Below are positions 33,492 to 44,096 of a stretch of 64,000 bases of DNA, piece by piece. Under the pieces are notes generated by a model. That model saw only the letters and a program-made list of their open reading frames with translations. It did no database searches and had not been told where the DNA came from. The position numbers were made by a program, and so were the translations under genes. This DNA is from Camellia lanceoleosa (Eukaryota; Streptophyta; Magnoliopsida; Ericales; Theaceae), in assembly GCA_025200525.1 (NCBI GenBank), contig CM045761.1:58243438-58307437 (forward strand). Direction: 5' to 3'. Every line of letters starts with the position of its first letter. Positions within the stretch are counted from its first letter, which is position 1.

Positions 33492-35620
33492 CACCAGCCT
33501 CGAAAGTGGTAATGGTAATGGTTGGAGAACTGCGAAGAGCATAGTGTTCAGCAGTTTGTTGCCTCCTTGCAGTTTCTCTTTGAAATACATTAGCAGCAGC
33601 TGCCTCATTTCTTAATACCTGCTGTTGTCTTCTTTTCTCAGACCTTTGAAAAACTACCATATCCTTGGACTACTCCTTCTCTACTGCCTTGGTAGCCGCT
33701 TGCTGAGTAGGGTCATCATTAAAATCCGAGGGGTAGACCATTATTTTCTTCTTCCTCTTGAGTGGTGGTTCTTCAGGTACTTCCTCCTCTTCAAGACCAA
33801 GCACAAGTTTTCTCTTCTTTTGCTGTTGATGCTTGTGCTTAAAAATGTTTAGGGCTTGAGCTCTTTGAGAAGAGACTACTTGTGAGGCTCCTGCATCAAA
33901 AGGAAAGCTATAAATAAAAGAGCTAAGCATTATAAAGAGAAGGGAAAAGGAAGATAAAGTGTGCATGCCTTTCTTTGAAGCAGCCCTAGTAACTCTAGGA
34001 GAAGAATGAGAGGTAGAATGAGCATTTTTGTGGCAGCAGGAGCAGAAACTGGGATGACAGGAGTAGTAGAAGGAGAGATGGGCTCACTCCCCTTAGGCTG
34101 GGTCTGAGAAGGCAAGTCTGGTCCCACCAGCAGGTCTTTGGGAGGTATTGCCAAGAGCACCTCCATATTTGCTGACCACCAGTTCCGATACCTCTTCAGT
34201 GTAGTGCCTTGTGGAATGAAGGAAATGAAGTGAAATTCAATTAAGTCCTAAATTAATTTGGAGGTTGCCTCTTCTAACATGGACCTTTGCACCTTCAGCT
34301 CTCTAGTGGCAAGATTGGGGTTAGTTTGACTGCAAAGAGGAATAGGGATCCCTTGGGTAAGCCCAAATTGCACAGCAAATTGAGTAGGGCGATGAGCTTT
34401 TGCTATGCATTTGTAGGCTCTAAGGTTTAGAGTGCCAATAAAAAGCTCTCTTGGAGTTAAAATAGAAGCCCACATATCCTTGTGCTGAGGCTAGGAACAG
34501 TTTCTATCAGCCAAGAAAGTCCTCAACCAGGTTGGGCCAATATTGGTTTCAAAGGGACAGAAGAAGGTGTGAGAAGAAAGGGAAGCTGGGAGGTGATGAG
34601 AGAAAGTAAAATAGTAGGCAAAAGTGGGGGGTAAAGTGAAACTCTGACATATTTTATTCCATCAGAGGCAGTGTTTGATAGCAAAAATCTCAAACACCTA
34701 GAATGCAAAGCAGTGAAATAAGCAAAAAGTCAGAGCTGTAATATCCAGAGTAGCCCCCGTTGATTAGTATCTAAAAGTTTTTCACAAAATTGGGAGCATG
34801 CTCTATATACATAGCCCAGAACATATGGAGCTAAGGTTATTTTCTTCCCCAAAGCTAGAGCCTTAGCAAGGGGAGCAAACTCAAGCATAATCCTCTGAGA
34901 AGAAGTACAAAATAAGAATTTATAAAGCCAATACAAAATAAAGGAGAAGAACTCTCTGTCTGCCATAGGGCCTTCCTTTGGGTTTTTAGAGCGTGCAAAA
35001 TCACTGAAGGAGGAGTTCAAAGGAGGGATGGAAAAAGGCACATTAAGATCAGGATAGTCAGGACCAAAAGGAGTGCCAATGGGGGATAACCCTAAAAGAT
35101 GGCATATATCTAGAGTGGTAGGGGCCATCATACCGCATTGAAATTGGAAAAAATTAAAAGAAGAATTCCAAAAACATAATGCAGTAGATATGAGGAAAGG
35201 GTCTTCAGGAATAGAAAACATGGCTAGTCGAAAGGCATCAAGGAAGCGGAGTTCCTGAAGGTCAAGTGTCCTAGCAGAGACAACTCGATCATATCATTCT
35301 TCCCATTCAGGTCTCATTATAGGCCAGCAGCGGTGGGGTCAGTTCAACCTCCAGCTTCCCCAGTCAAGTGCCCCCTCGTAGAGTAAGAAATAATCCTCCA
35401 AACGAGGGTATAAGGCAGAAAGGTGAGGAGGGGCCTCCCTGAAAATGGGTCCAAGCACGTACTCTCCCTAAACATAGCGGCGAGGAATAAGAATGCGTCT
35501 ATCAATAGCACACCATTCACCAGCTTTGTACTTTTCACATTCTTCATTGATGAGTCTCCTTAAAGTTACAGAGGGACTCACATGTTCAACGGCTTGCACT
35601 TTCAAGGAGGAAGAAGCCAT
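33492..35620 (-). pseudogene. Plant mobile domain (PMD) protein, pseudogene cut by the outer LTR
   Basis: The frame starts at ATG 35620 (MASSSLKVQAVEHV) in a good plant start context. It stays in one phase to about 34523 with stops at about 35467 (TAG), two TGA codons before 35221, and one near 34732. Between 35221 and 34735 it shows the PMD pattern: FQCGMMAPTTLDICHLLGL, then EFFSFILYWLYKFLFC and LDTNQRGLLWILQL. Phase changes occur near 34500 and 34030. A basic PPLKRKKKI segment (possible nuclear signal) and a coiled QRSEKRRQQQ region follow. A candidate intron lies around 33890-33970 (ending GATGCAG). The reading stops exactly at the outer LTR edge, so the 3' end was carried off to the left of the window. 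PMD proteins occur both as host MAIL-type genes and inside transposons; the role here is unknown. Confidence 0.72.
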
Positions 35621-36576
35621 TAACAAGAGTTTTCGAAAGACGAAGCTAAGAAAGAAGAAGAGAGGAAGAGAAAGCGATGGAAATGAAGGGTTTGTGTCTT
35701 AGGCGAGCAAGTAAGTTAAAAGCGCGAAGGAAAAAGGTTTTTAAACCTTTTTGTCCAAAAGATGCCCAATCTGTCTAAGTGGGTAATAAGACCCAAGATA
35801 AATTGTTTGGCTCATTTTGGAACCCGTATAAGTTTAAGATTTTGTCTTAACATTCGAAGGAGTCTTGAAAGAACAATGTGAAAAGTTTGGGCGGGAAACA
35901 TATCTCAAATATCAAATTAGCTTCGAAAATAAATATTTGGCTTCGAAGTCAAGATTTGGCTCCAAAGCCAGAGGTCAAACAATCAACTAAGTCTTCGAGA
36001 GCAGAAAGTTGGCTTCGAAGCACATTTTATTCCTAAGGATGTAGGGATATTTAAGTTTTGTCTACTTCAAAGGGATTGGAGAGTTGCTTTCAGGTTTCTT
36101 GTAGAAAATAAAATCCTTCGAAATAAACTTTGAAGCACTCTGTAACTAGAATCTATTTGTTCTAGACCTCGAAGTTGCAAAACCAGTATTTGGTCAAGTA
36201 GTGAAAGAACCCAAAAGAACTCACTCTTTAAGAGTGAGCAGTATAATTCCTAAGGGAAGTTTCCATACTTCGAAGCACGTAGACTTTTTTCTCGAAGCAA
36301 AAAATGGTTAATTCGAAGCTGTTGGTTATACAGATTATGTTAACCATGTAATTGGAATGTGAAGTTTTGGACAAAAATTGTCTTCCTTAAGAGAAAATTT
36401 CACACTTTGAAAATACTTAAGATAAGCTTCAAAGTAAGATTGGTTGATTCAAAGCTTCTTTGAACATAATAAGAAGTTAAGTCACATCAACCATGCAATT
36501 AAGCATATAATATAAAACTGGGTCATGACAGATGAAATTTGAAAAGCCTAGCTTTATTGATAGGTGAATAATTACA
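35621..36576. repeat. Spacer with recurring TTCGAAG motifs
   Basis: Between the two minus-strand pseudogenes, GCTTCGAAG or close variants (CTTCGAAA, CCTCGAAG, CTTTGAAG) recur about ten times between 35930 and 36320, with irregular spacing. The core is palindromic. No coding frame is supported. An AATAAA on the minus strand (about 36552-36557) could serve the gene at 36577-37671. Confidence 0.55.
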
Positions 36577-37671
36577 TTAGGAAGCTTTCTTGGCCACAAA
36601 TTCAATCTCATAAAAATAAGGAATAGAAAGAGTAACAAGTTCATTAAATTTGACCTAGCAATGTTCAATGAACTTATGTTCTTTCTTTATTCTACTTTCT
36701 ATCCTATTAAATTTGGGTTGTTGCAGCTGGTATGATCTTATTTGGTAAAAAAACTGTTCAGCTTTCATTTCGAATTCTATTTCTTTCAGACCTTATTCCA
36801 TTTCATCTACATCGAGATCATCCCAGTATGCTGAGTTCTTATTTTTGAAGTCATTGTATTCTTCAATGAAGTTCTCTGCTTTATACTGTGTTTGAATTCG
36901 GTTGGATGTTATTTCGTCCAGAGAATTACTGGTAGCCAAAGAAATTTTGTGCCAGTGGAGAAGAAGTGGAAGTTGATCGAAAAAAGTGTGAAATTATGCC
37001 TAGGCGATGAGATTGAGAACATGACCCCGAGTCATAACATCGCAGGCCCATTCGAAGTTCTTGAAAAGAGTCATATCCCCAAGAACATTGAAGGGTAGGT
37101 GAGAGAAGGCAACCAGCAGAAGTTGAGCTTGATACCGCTCAAAAGCAGTTGGAAGAACGGGAGATTGGTAGGAAGGAAGAAACTGATTCTCGAAAAGAGT
37201 AAGTTTCAATTCCTCCATCCAATAAGGATTTTGAGGAAAAGAAGGTGTAGAAGGATCCATCTTGAAAGAAGAAGGGAACTAGAGGTTGTTCACGCATTCG
37301 AGCCAGTCAGAGGAGCAAAGTTTGGTCCTCTTAACTAAGAATAACGAATTGTATCCCTATGCTTCATCAGGATGAGAAGTTCCTCGCACTATCTTCGTTG
37401 GCATGGAGAAGGTGTACCATGCCACAAGTAAGTTGTCCTCCAAACTGCGTCGGTGATTAATGGGTACATAAGGGTAAACCACTGAGCTCCGAGCAGAAGG
37501 GAGAACATAAAGGGGATTCTTGAATTCAACAAATCTATGGTGAATCTGCTCCCTTAGTTCGGGTTCATCAGATTTTGGCCAACTTTCCCATCCAGAAGAT
37601 TTAGAGGAAGATGAAGCAGATGTATCCCATACAGAGGGTGTTGGGGTAGAAGAGGAGCTTCCAAGATCCAT
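36577..37671 (-). pseudogene. 365-codon frame of unknown function with nonsense codons only
   Basis: From ATG 37671 one phase continues to TAA 36577 without a frameshift, broken by six internal stops (TAG three times in the first half, then TAA, TAA and TAG). The N-terminus is Ser-rich (residues 1-30). The middle has hydrophobic and aromatic segments (FPQNPYWMEELKLTLFENQF near residue 145). The C-terminal third is charged, with AYWDDLDVDEME and KAEQFFYQIRSYQLQQPKF. The even codon-like composition and preserved phase say it once coded for protein. I do not recognise the family. Its position beside the PMD pseudogene on the same strand suggests both belong to one older element. Confidence 0.55.
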
Positions 37672-38056
37672 TCATGTGAATGCTTGGTCCAAGGGTGTGT
37701 AGTTGGTAGATTCTTAGTCTAAAAATTGGTAATTTGCAAAAGCTTCCATGACTTTAATAAATTGAGGTGGATAAGTATGGCTAATAAATGCATGAAAGTT
37801 CTTTCGAGAACGAACATCATTATCAAACAACTCTTCGTATGCTTGATTTATGTAAGAAAAGGTTTGCTTGGCCATGAGAGTTATATCAGCCTTTTCGAAT
37901 GCTCAAATAGTGGGAGATGTTCAAGGCATAGAAGATAATTTAATGCTGCAATGATAGGCGACGGTTGCATTTCTAAGAAGATGCAAAGCCCATGCACGTC
38001 TAGGACATGGGTAAAGTGCCTTGATCCACTAATATCCCCAAGTATTGGGTATATTA
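37672..38056. other. Non-coding stretch between pseudogene and possible PPT
   Basis: Nothing recognisable is coded here. On the minus strand it would be the upstream region of the 365-codon frame. Confidence 0.4.
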
Positions 38057-38069
38057 GTGTGGGGGTTAA
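38057..38069 (+). promoter_or_regulatory. Possible polypurine tract
   Basis: GTGTGGGGGTTAA directly precedes TGTTGGCTA, the start of an LTR-like sequence. The tract is not purely purine, so the call is tentative. Confidence 0.3.
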
Positions 38070-38800
38070 TGTTGGCTATATATTTTGTATAGGCCAATCA
38101 CAGCTTAACACATAGCGAGATGAGGGCAATATGGGGAGTTAATTCAAGTCTTTAATCGAAATTAGACACGTGGCAGTTAACATTGGTAATCATGGATCTG
38201 CGCAGTACCGAATCAGCAGAAAAATACAAGATGGTGTGGCCTAACAGTTATTCATAAATTTAAATTCAAAATTGAGAGGGAAGCCTAACTGCAAGAGTGG
38301 CGTAATGGGACTAACTATAAGAGAGCATGTTCAGCAATCATGGGAGGACTGTTCGACGGTTGGAAGCCCACTTCGATGGTTACCATAGGAAATTATAAAT
38401 AGCAGAGAAGGCCTTAGAATGAAAGATCCAGACTCAGATCCAGAAACCAGTCATTTGCTTCATATTTTCTTTCTAGTTTTATATTTCCAGTTCTTTATAT
38501 TTTCTGCACTTCAATTCCTATACTGAACTTTATTTCCTAGGAGTAGTTTCAAATAGCTTGTTGTTGTAAACATCTACGAGACTAGGTCAGTTCATTGTAA
38601 GTTTTCATTTACTTAATAAAATTCAAATTCTAAAATTGTTCTTTACTTCTTGTTATTTGATAAATTCTCCTAAAATAAGCCACCAGTAAAAGTCCTCTTC
38701 ATTGAGACTGAAAAGAACCATAACATAATCGCTTGATAATTGGTTGGCAATTATAATCTGTAAGGACTAATTGATCTTTACTGGCACACTCAAATTTACA
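38070..38800 (+). mobile_element. Possible LTR of an older, mostly lost element
   Basis: The segment starts TGTTGG after a PPT-like run and has a G-box (CACGTG, 38167-38172). A TATA box (TATAAATA, 38394-38401), a pyrimidine-rich leader and AATAAA (38615-38620) follow in LTR order. The right end is uncertain (perhaps near 38796, CTGGCACA). No second copy is in the window, so this could also be a host promoter fragment. Confidence 0.35.
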
Positions 38801-38917
38801 TCATTAACCTTTGAAAGCCAAAAAAAACCAACAGTACTAAGATTTTCAACTTAATTTTTTTTTTTAAAGCATACAAGTCAACTTAAATTTTAGATACTAT
38901 TTAAAATATTTTGTTTT

Positions 38918-39005
38918 TCTAAATATTTAGTATTTCTGTGCTTGTAAAGGATTGAACAAGAGTGATCACCTAACTTGGGTGGATAATCCTCACCATCATT
39001 GATAT
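38918..39005 (+). repeat. 88-bp direct repeat, left copy
   Basis: The sequence from TCTAAATATTTAGTATTTCT to CATTGATAT recurs at 39874-39963 with only a few changes. The two copies flank the CACTA-like segment. Confidence 0.8.
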
Positions 39006-39309
39006 AATTTTCTGGGTAAATTACAAACACACCTCTTGCGGTTTACTTAAATTACAAATTATTCTCTGTGATTTTAGAAATTACGTTATACCCCATAAGA
39101 TTTCTAATTTCATAACAAATAGGTCATTTTCTTAATAAATTATCAAGTTAATTAACAATTTTTTATAATGTTAAAATTTTATTTCAATTAATAATTCAGA
39201 TAATTTTATTATTATATAAGTGAACAGTTAAAAATTTCACTTTTTTAATTAATTCTGTTAAATAAAAAATTCTAGATATTTGTAATTTTTCAAACCACAG
39301 AGGGTAATT

Positions 39310-39330
39310 TATATATATATATATATATAT
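39310..39330. repeat. (TA)n microsatellite
   Basis: An uninterrupted TA run of about 21 bases. Similar runs occur at about 44845-44862, 46248-46264, 55588-55606 and 56449-56469. Confidence 0.9.
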
Positions 39331-39344
39331 GTACATAATTTCAT

Positions 39345-39862
39345 GCCATTTGGCACCTAAATATTATTTTGGTCGCTAAAAAGGGTGCGAAAAATCTAAC
39401 TAAATATTATTTTAGCCTAAATTACATACTATTGTCGACTAAAATTGTTTTAGTCGCTAAAAGTGATAATTTGGCGACTAAATATTTTGGTCGCCAATTA
39501 ATTTTATAAATCCCTCCAAAATTCAAAATTTTCCCTCCAAATATTTCAATTCTTTGGCGACCAAAAGAGTTTGGCCAAAGATAAAAAAGTAGATTTTTAT
39601 TTTTTATTCAATGACAAAAAAATTTTAGCGCCAAAACTAGCTATATAGCGACTAAAACATTTTTAATCGCCAATTGTGGCATTTTAGCTACTAAAATTTT
39701 TTAGTCACCAATAATCAATATTTCCCGACTAAAAAAATTGGTAACTAAATATTGTACTTTTACCGACTAAAAAAATTTTTGATCACCAATTCCACAAGTT
39801 TTGACGACTAAATTTTTTTTAATCGTCAAATTTAATTGCCAAAAGTATATTTTGTTGTAGTG
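39345..39862. mobile_element. CACTA-like non-autonomous remnant
   Basis: The right edge reads TTTTGTTGTAGTG, which on the minus strand is CACTACAACAAAA, a CACTA-type terminus. The interior is packed with GGCGACTAAA, TTTAGTCGC and related words in both orientations (39380-39840), as in CACTA subterminal repeats that bind transposase. The left terminus and the 3-bp TSD are not visible, so the element is truncated or diverged on that side. No transposase is coded. Confidence 0.5.
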
Positions 39863-39873
39863 TGTATATATAT

Positions 39874-39963
39874 TCTAAATATTTAGTATTTCTGTGCTTG
39901 GAAAGGATTGAACAAGAGTGATAGCCTAACTTGGGTGGATAATCCCCACCCATTATTGATATT
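39874..39963 (+). repeat. 88-bp direct repeat, right copy
   Basis: This is the partner of 38918-39005, 956 bp downstream. It starts about ten bases after the CACTA-like end. Confidence 0.8.
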
Positions 39964-40430
39964 GGCTATAAAAAAAACATCAATGGAAACACAAAATTCC
40001 AATTTTCATTCATGTTTTAATTATGATTACCAAATTACCTATTGATCAGGTGTTCAAAAAAAAAAAAAAAAAAATTACCTATTGATCATTGTTTATCTGG
40101 TCAATTGATTCTTTCACATTATGCCAATCAAATTGGTACCATGTAGTAAATTTAATAATTACAAATTAAAGAGAGTCACTTTTTGATGTGTCCAAACTTT
40201 ACAAGTAGAGCACACCTTTTCTCCAAAAACATTTAAAATAAAATGATATCCTACAAAATACGAAATGTCCCACTTATAGTATATACTAGTAAAAATTGGG
40301 CAGAAAATAAACAATTTGGAGTGAACCATATTCTGGTTTTGTCCCACTAACACAAAATTGAAGTGAATTAAGATTTATTTTATTTTCATTTTTTTGGTTC
40401 TAATTGTATGCATATGAATTAGCATGGATA
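39964..40430. other. AT-rich stretch, nothing recognised
   Basis: Contains an A run at 40058-40072 and no supported gene or element end. Confidence 0.5.
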
Positions 40431-40672
40431 CACTCACTTCGACTAGTGTTATTGAGGCCGTAGGGAATTTTGAATATGAGGCTGTAGGGAATTTTGAATA
40501 TGATAGTATCGTTGTCTAACTCTTACTAGGTGCTATCAACTCTTTAGAGTTATGACTACGGGTTCTATTTGAGATTTTCTGATCCACGTAGAGGGACACT
40601 TTGTGTGAGTTTCGAGATTCGTCGAGAAGTGCGTAAACTAACATGGACACCTGATCATTAAAAAAAAATAAT
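40431..40672 (+). mobile_element. Possible SINE-like retroposon, 3' part
   Basis: The end AGAAGTGCGTAAACTAACAT followed by GGACACCTGATCATTAAAAA resembles the tail region of Au-type plant SINEs. A near-perfect 24-bp tandem duplication (GAGGCYGTAGGGAATTTTGA and four more bases) is at 40454-40502. No clear TSD or A/B box was identified. Confidence 0.3.
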
Positions 40673-41187
40673 TAAGATAAATTAACTATAACTATGCAAT
40701 TCATCAGGACCTATGATCAAACTTTTTTTATTTTTTAATTTTTTTTTTTATAGAAAATTCGACAGCATGCACATGGATTTTGTTTCATATATATATATAT
40801 ACAGCATTTTTTTTTTTTTCATATCTTTTATTCTTTTTGTGAGATTATTATAATTAAAAGGGTTATGAAAAGTGATTTTCAATTACATTTTTACAAATTC
40901 AGATCACTTATCCCATCTAATCCTCCATTCTACTTATCACTTGAATCCTATTGGTTCACAAAGCTACTTTTTATTTTATTTTATTAGTTTAACATGGACA
41001 ATCTCATCAACTAATAAAATTCAAGGCAAATATCATATTGGTTTCTTTTTTACAGTGTAATTAATAAGTTTATGAATATATATTTGGAATAATGATTTAA
41101 AATAGCCAGTTGAGCTACAAAGGTATGCAAACATTTGGTAAGTCCGTCAAACCTAATTGCCACCATTATAGGCTTTTAACTATGTAA

Positions 41188-41560
41188 TGTTAAATATAGG
41201 ATTATATATGTAAAAGGATCTTTGTAATCCAAAACATAGGACTAGGATAGATAAGAAAACCAAACTTAGTTTCTCTTGTTTTATTCACGGTTCCTCTCTC
41301 CTTCCTCTCCAACCTCCCTATATAAGAATACCCTCATCATCTTTCAATCCTCACAACATTTGGTTATCTCTACATTCTTTCTCCTAAACTAGTCAACCTT
41401 GTTTTATTCGGGGATTAGATTTTTGGCTTAGGATTAGTTTAGTGTTTGTCAACTTAGTTGGGATGCGCTGTGTACCATGAAAATTTTCTCCATAGTTGCT
41501 ATTAATTCATAGTAATCTTTTACTTGGAGTTAATAAAATTTCTCCTTTTTTGTTGACCAA
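41188..41560 (+). mobile_element. Possible solo LTR (copia-like)
   Basis: It starts TGTTAAATATAGGATTATAT and has a TATA box (CCTATATAAG near 41315) within pyrimidine-rich sequence. An AATAAAAT lies near 41532. This is the order expected of a short copia LTR. The right terminus and TSD could not be fixed, so a decayed promoter fragment is an alternative. Confidence 0.35.
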
Positions 41561-42733
41561 AAAAATATAAAAAAACTTGCTATTCATTAATGTCATTTTA
41601 ACCCAAGTGGGTCCTTAATGCATAGTCGCAAAATGATTTAGAGTAGTGGGTTTTTTTTTTCACTAGTCCTGTTTGCTTTCTTTTTTGCTTTTAGTTGTTT
41701 CTTTTTAGGGTTAGGATTTCTCTTATTTTATTTTGCATAGTTGCGAAGGAAGATATCAAGATTGGCCACCTATCAATATTTGGGGATGCAGTATCGTCAC
41801 GATCCCCAAACTTTTGATGGGGTATCATTTTGGTGTAGTCATGGAAGGTCCCTTTCTCTACCCAAAAAACTCCTTTGATTATTTGGGAATCCTGATGATG
41901 CTACTTCAGTGAATAGTTGATTTCCCTTTTAGCTCGATTCAAAAAGGTTCATGTCTATGAATGCATTAAACTACACAAACATCGACGTTGAAAGGTAATA
42001 TATTTTTTAATTTTCATCTTTTAGAAAAATTTTTTTGCAAGTTTTGAAGATTGATTCAGTTCTTGCTGTATACATAAGCTCATATTCAAATGCCAAAAAT
42101 TCTAAATTTTAAGTTTATGTTTGGATTTTAAATTTGTGGAGGAATTTGTGAATAGAAAGGAAAATAGAAGGAAAAATAAAATAAAGAGCTATTGCGGACA
42201 CCAAAGAGCTCATGCTAACTCTCAATATGATACTAAATTTAAGCTAAATTTTGTTTATTTTTCTCATATCTTTTCCTGTCCTCTCATAATCTCTTCTCAA
42301 TTTCTAGATCCAGACAGTATAGAGGTCTCTCCTTGAATTTTTCATGCTTCATTTTGCTATAACCATTTTTGAGTTAATTGTTAATTAACTTTTACTTCTA
42401 CTACTTTCACTGCTTTTAACTGAAGAGCCACGAGTTTCATATCAAGAAACCTCCTTTTGACATTTGAAATGGTTGAAACGCCTTGTGAATACTTGTAGTT
42501 CTTGAAAGGGTTAGTGCAAAGACAGTGCTTTAATTTACAGAAACATTTTAGTTAATTTTCTAATGAAAAAAGTGCATAGAGTGCCTGACCTTATTATAAT
42601 TTTCTAATGAAAAAAGTTGAGGAAGATATATAAAGATTCTAGTTAATTATAAGCATGGGATATGATTTTATTTTTTGCTTTCAATATCTATTTTGAAAAC
42701 ATAGTAGGACTTATGCATGCGATTTCTCTTTTT
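41561..42733. other. Intergenic stretch, no supported feature
   Basis: The 71-codon ORF at 42121-42336 has no recognisable domain and an AT-driven composition. Nothing else is evident. Confidence 0.4.
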
Positions 42734-42748
42734 AGCTAGATGGGCCAT

Positions 42749-43024
42749 AACCGGGGTATTTGACTTAATAGTTGTGTAATACCCTTTATGGTGTGATGTC
42801 TTAAGTTCAATTCTTATAGAGAGAAGTTTGATACTATTTGTAGTGGTTTATTTCTCCCCTATTATGGGGGTTTATGTACTCAGTGGTGTTTGTATTGGAC
42901 TTTTATTAGTTGTTAAGCTTTGTTGACTTTCTAACTAGTGTAAGTTAGTGGTCTGTTGATAATACAAATATTTCTTATATTTGTAATCACTCTTCTATCT
43001 ATTGTCCAAAACAAAACAAAAAAA
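42749..43024 (+). mobile_element. SINE with A/B boxes, A-rich tail and 15-bp TSD
   Basis: AGCTAGATGGGCCAT (42734-42748) recurs as AGTTAGATGAGCCAT (43025-43039) with two differences, flanking 276 bp. The 5' end has an A-box-like TGACTTAATAGTTG (42761-42774) and a B-box-like AGTTCAATTC (42804-42813). The 3' end is A-rich (CAAAACAAAACAAAAAAAA). Together this is the layout of a tRNA-derived SINE moved by a LINE. The two TSD changes suggest moderate age. Confidence 0.65.
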
Positions 43025-43039
43025 AGTTAGATGAGCCAT

Positions 43040-43926
43040 TTTAGTATTCATTAGAAATTAACTACAATATAAATTTACAAGTTTGAAATGGAAATCTTTA
43101 TTTTAATACATGAGGTTGTCATACATCATTTAAATTCAAACTTCATCATTAGTAAAATTTCATGTTATCATGAGAATACATTTCTTAGCCACTTTAAGAG
43201 AAATTATATTTTGCCCTAGGAACAAATTTACGTGGTGCTTCAATAGGAGTTGGGTTGGTTAAAATAATAGACCCTACAATTTTTGCGTCTCTTTTGAGAA
43301 GACAACATGACAAGTATCTTATCTTAAAGGGTGTGGAGCAATCCTCCAAAACTACTAAATAACTTTTATTTTAAAGTTTAAAATATTAATTTGTTAGATG
43401 TGACTCTTTCGTAATCCCTCTTAGTGCAAGTGTTTATCTCCAGTATTGTTGTTATAAAACATTGTAAACTAGTTTTAGTAACAAGATTACAGAAGAGAGA
43501 GATTACTTCGAACTATCCATTCTTTCTTAAACAATGCTTTCTCTAATAACTTCGAGGGGCCCACAACCCATACATATACAATTAAAAAGGACAGTACTTC
43601 TTGAGTAATTATTTTATATTTCAAGAAATTCACATTAGCTATGTGTCAAATTAATAGTAAGGGTTAAATGAATATATGACCTTGTATTTGTTGCTCTATA
43701 ACATCTTAGGTGTGAGGAATTATATTCAGGTCTAGCTCTGTAATGGGGATGTAACTAATTTGCTTTTTTGCTGCTACCCTGTATTTGTTGGACTGATTTG
43801 TTGCTATCTGTGTGTCTTGTGGTTGTATTCTCACCAACCTAGTTGGGATCGTTTAGTTATACTTTGATGCTTTTTGCATTTCCTTATCCTTTTTTTGATG
43901 TAATTCATATGTATGTATGGTATTAT
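43040..43926. other. Intergenic stretch, no supported feature
   Basis: No gene, terminal repeat or tandem array was recognised. Confidence 0.4.
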
Positions 43927-43935
43927 CATCAATAA

Positions 43936-44087
43936 GGAAAATGTCTCGTAGCTCAAATTTTGTGGCTCAAATAGCCAAAAACGACGTCTTCTTGGCCATT
44001 TTTATGTTGTTCTGTACTCAAAATGACGTCGATTTGACCATTTGAGCTACTTTTGAATCACAAAATTTGAGCTACGTAGCATTGTCG
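43936..44087. mobile_element. Mutator-type MITE, 152 bp
   Basis: CATCAATAA flanks both ends (43927-43935 and 44088-44096), a perfect 9-bp TSD typical of Mutator-like elements. The terminal approximately 36 bp are inverted copies sharing CGTAGCTCAAATTTTGTG. The centre holds two GACGTC words (43984 and 44025). No coding capacity. Confidence 0.72.
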
Positions 44088-44096
44088 CATCAATAA

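Noticed and set aside
33391..33660. Treating the 89-codon minus ORF as one protein
   Set aside because: Its last part runs across the LTR boundary at 33491, so the ORF is a chimera of the PMD pseudogene tail and LTR sequence.
36577..38640. Endogenous pararetrovirus
   Set aside because: No movement protein, coat protein, reverse transcriptase or typical tRNA-Met primer site was seen. An LTR with antisense ORFs fits better.
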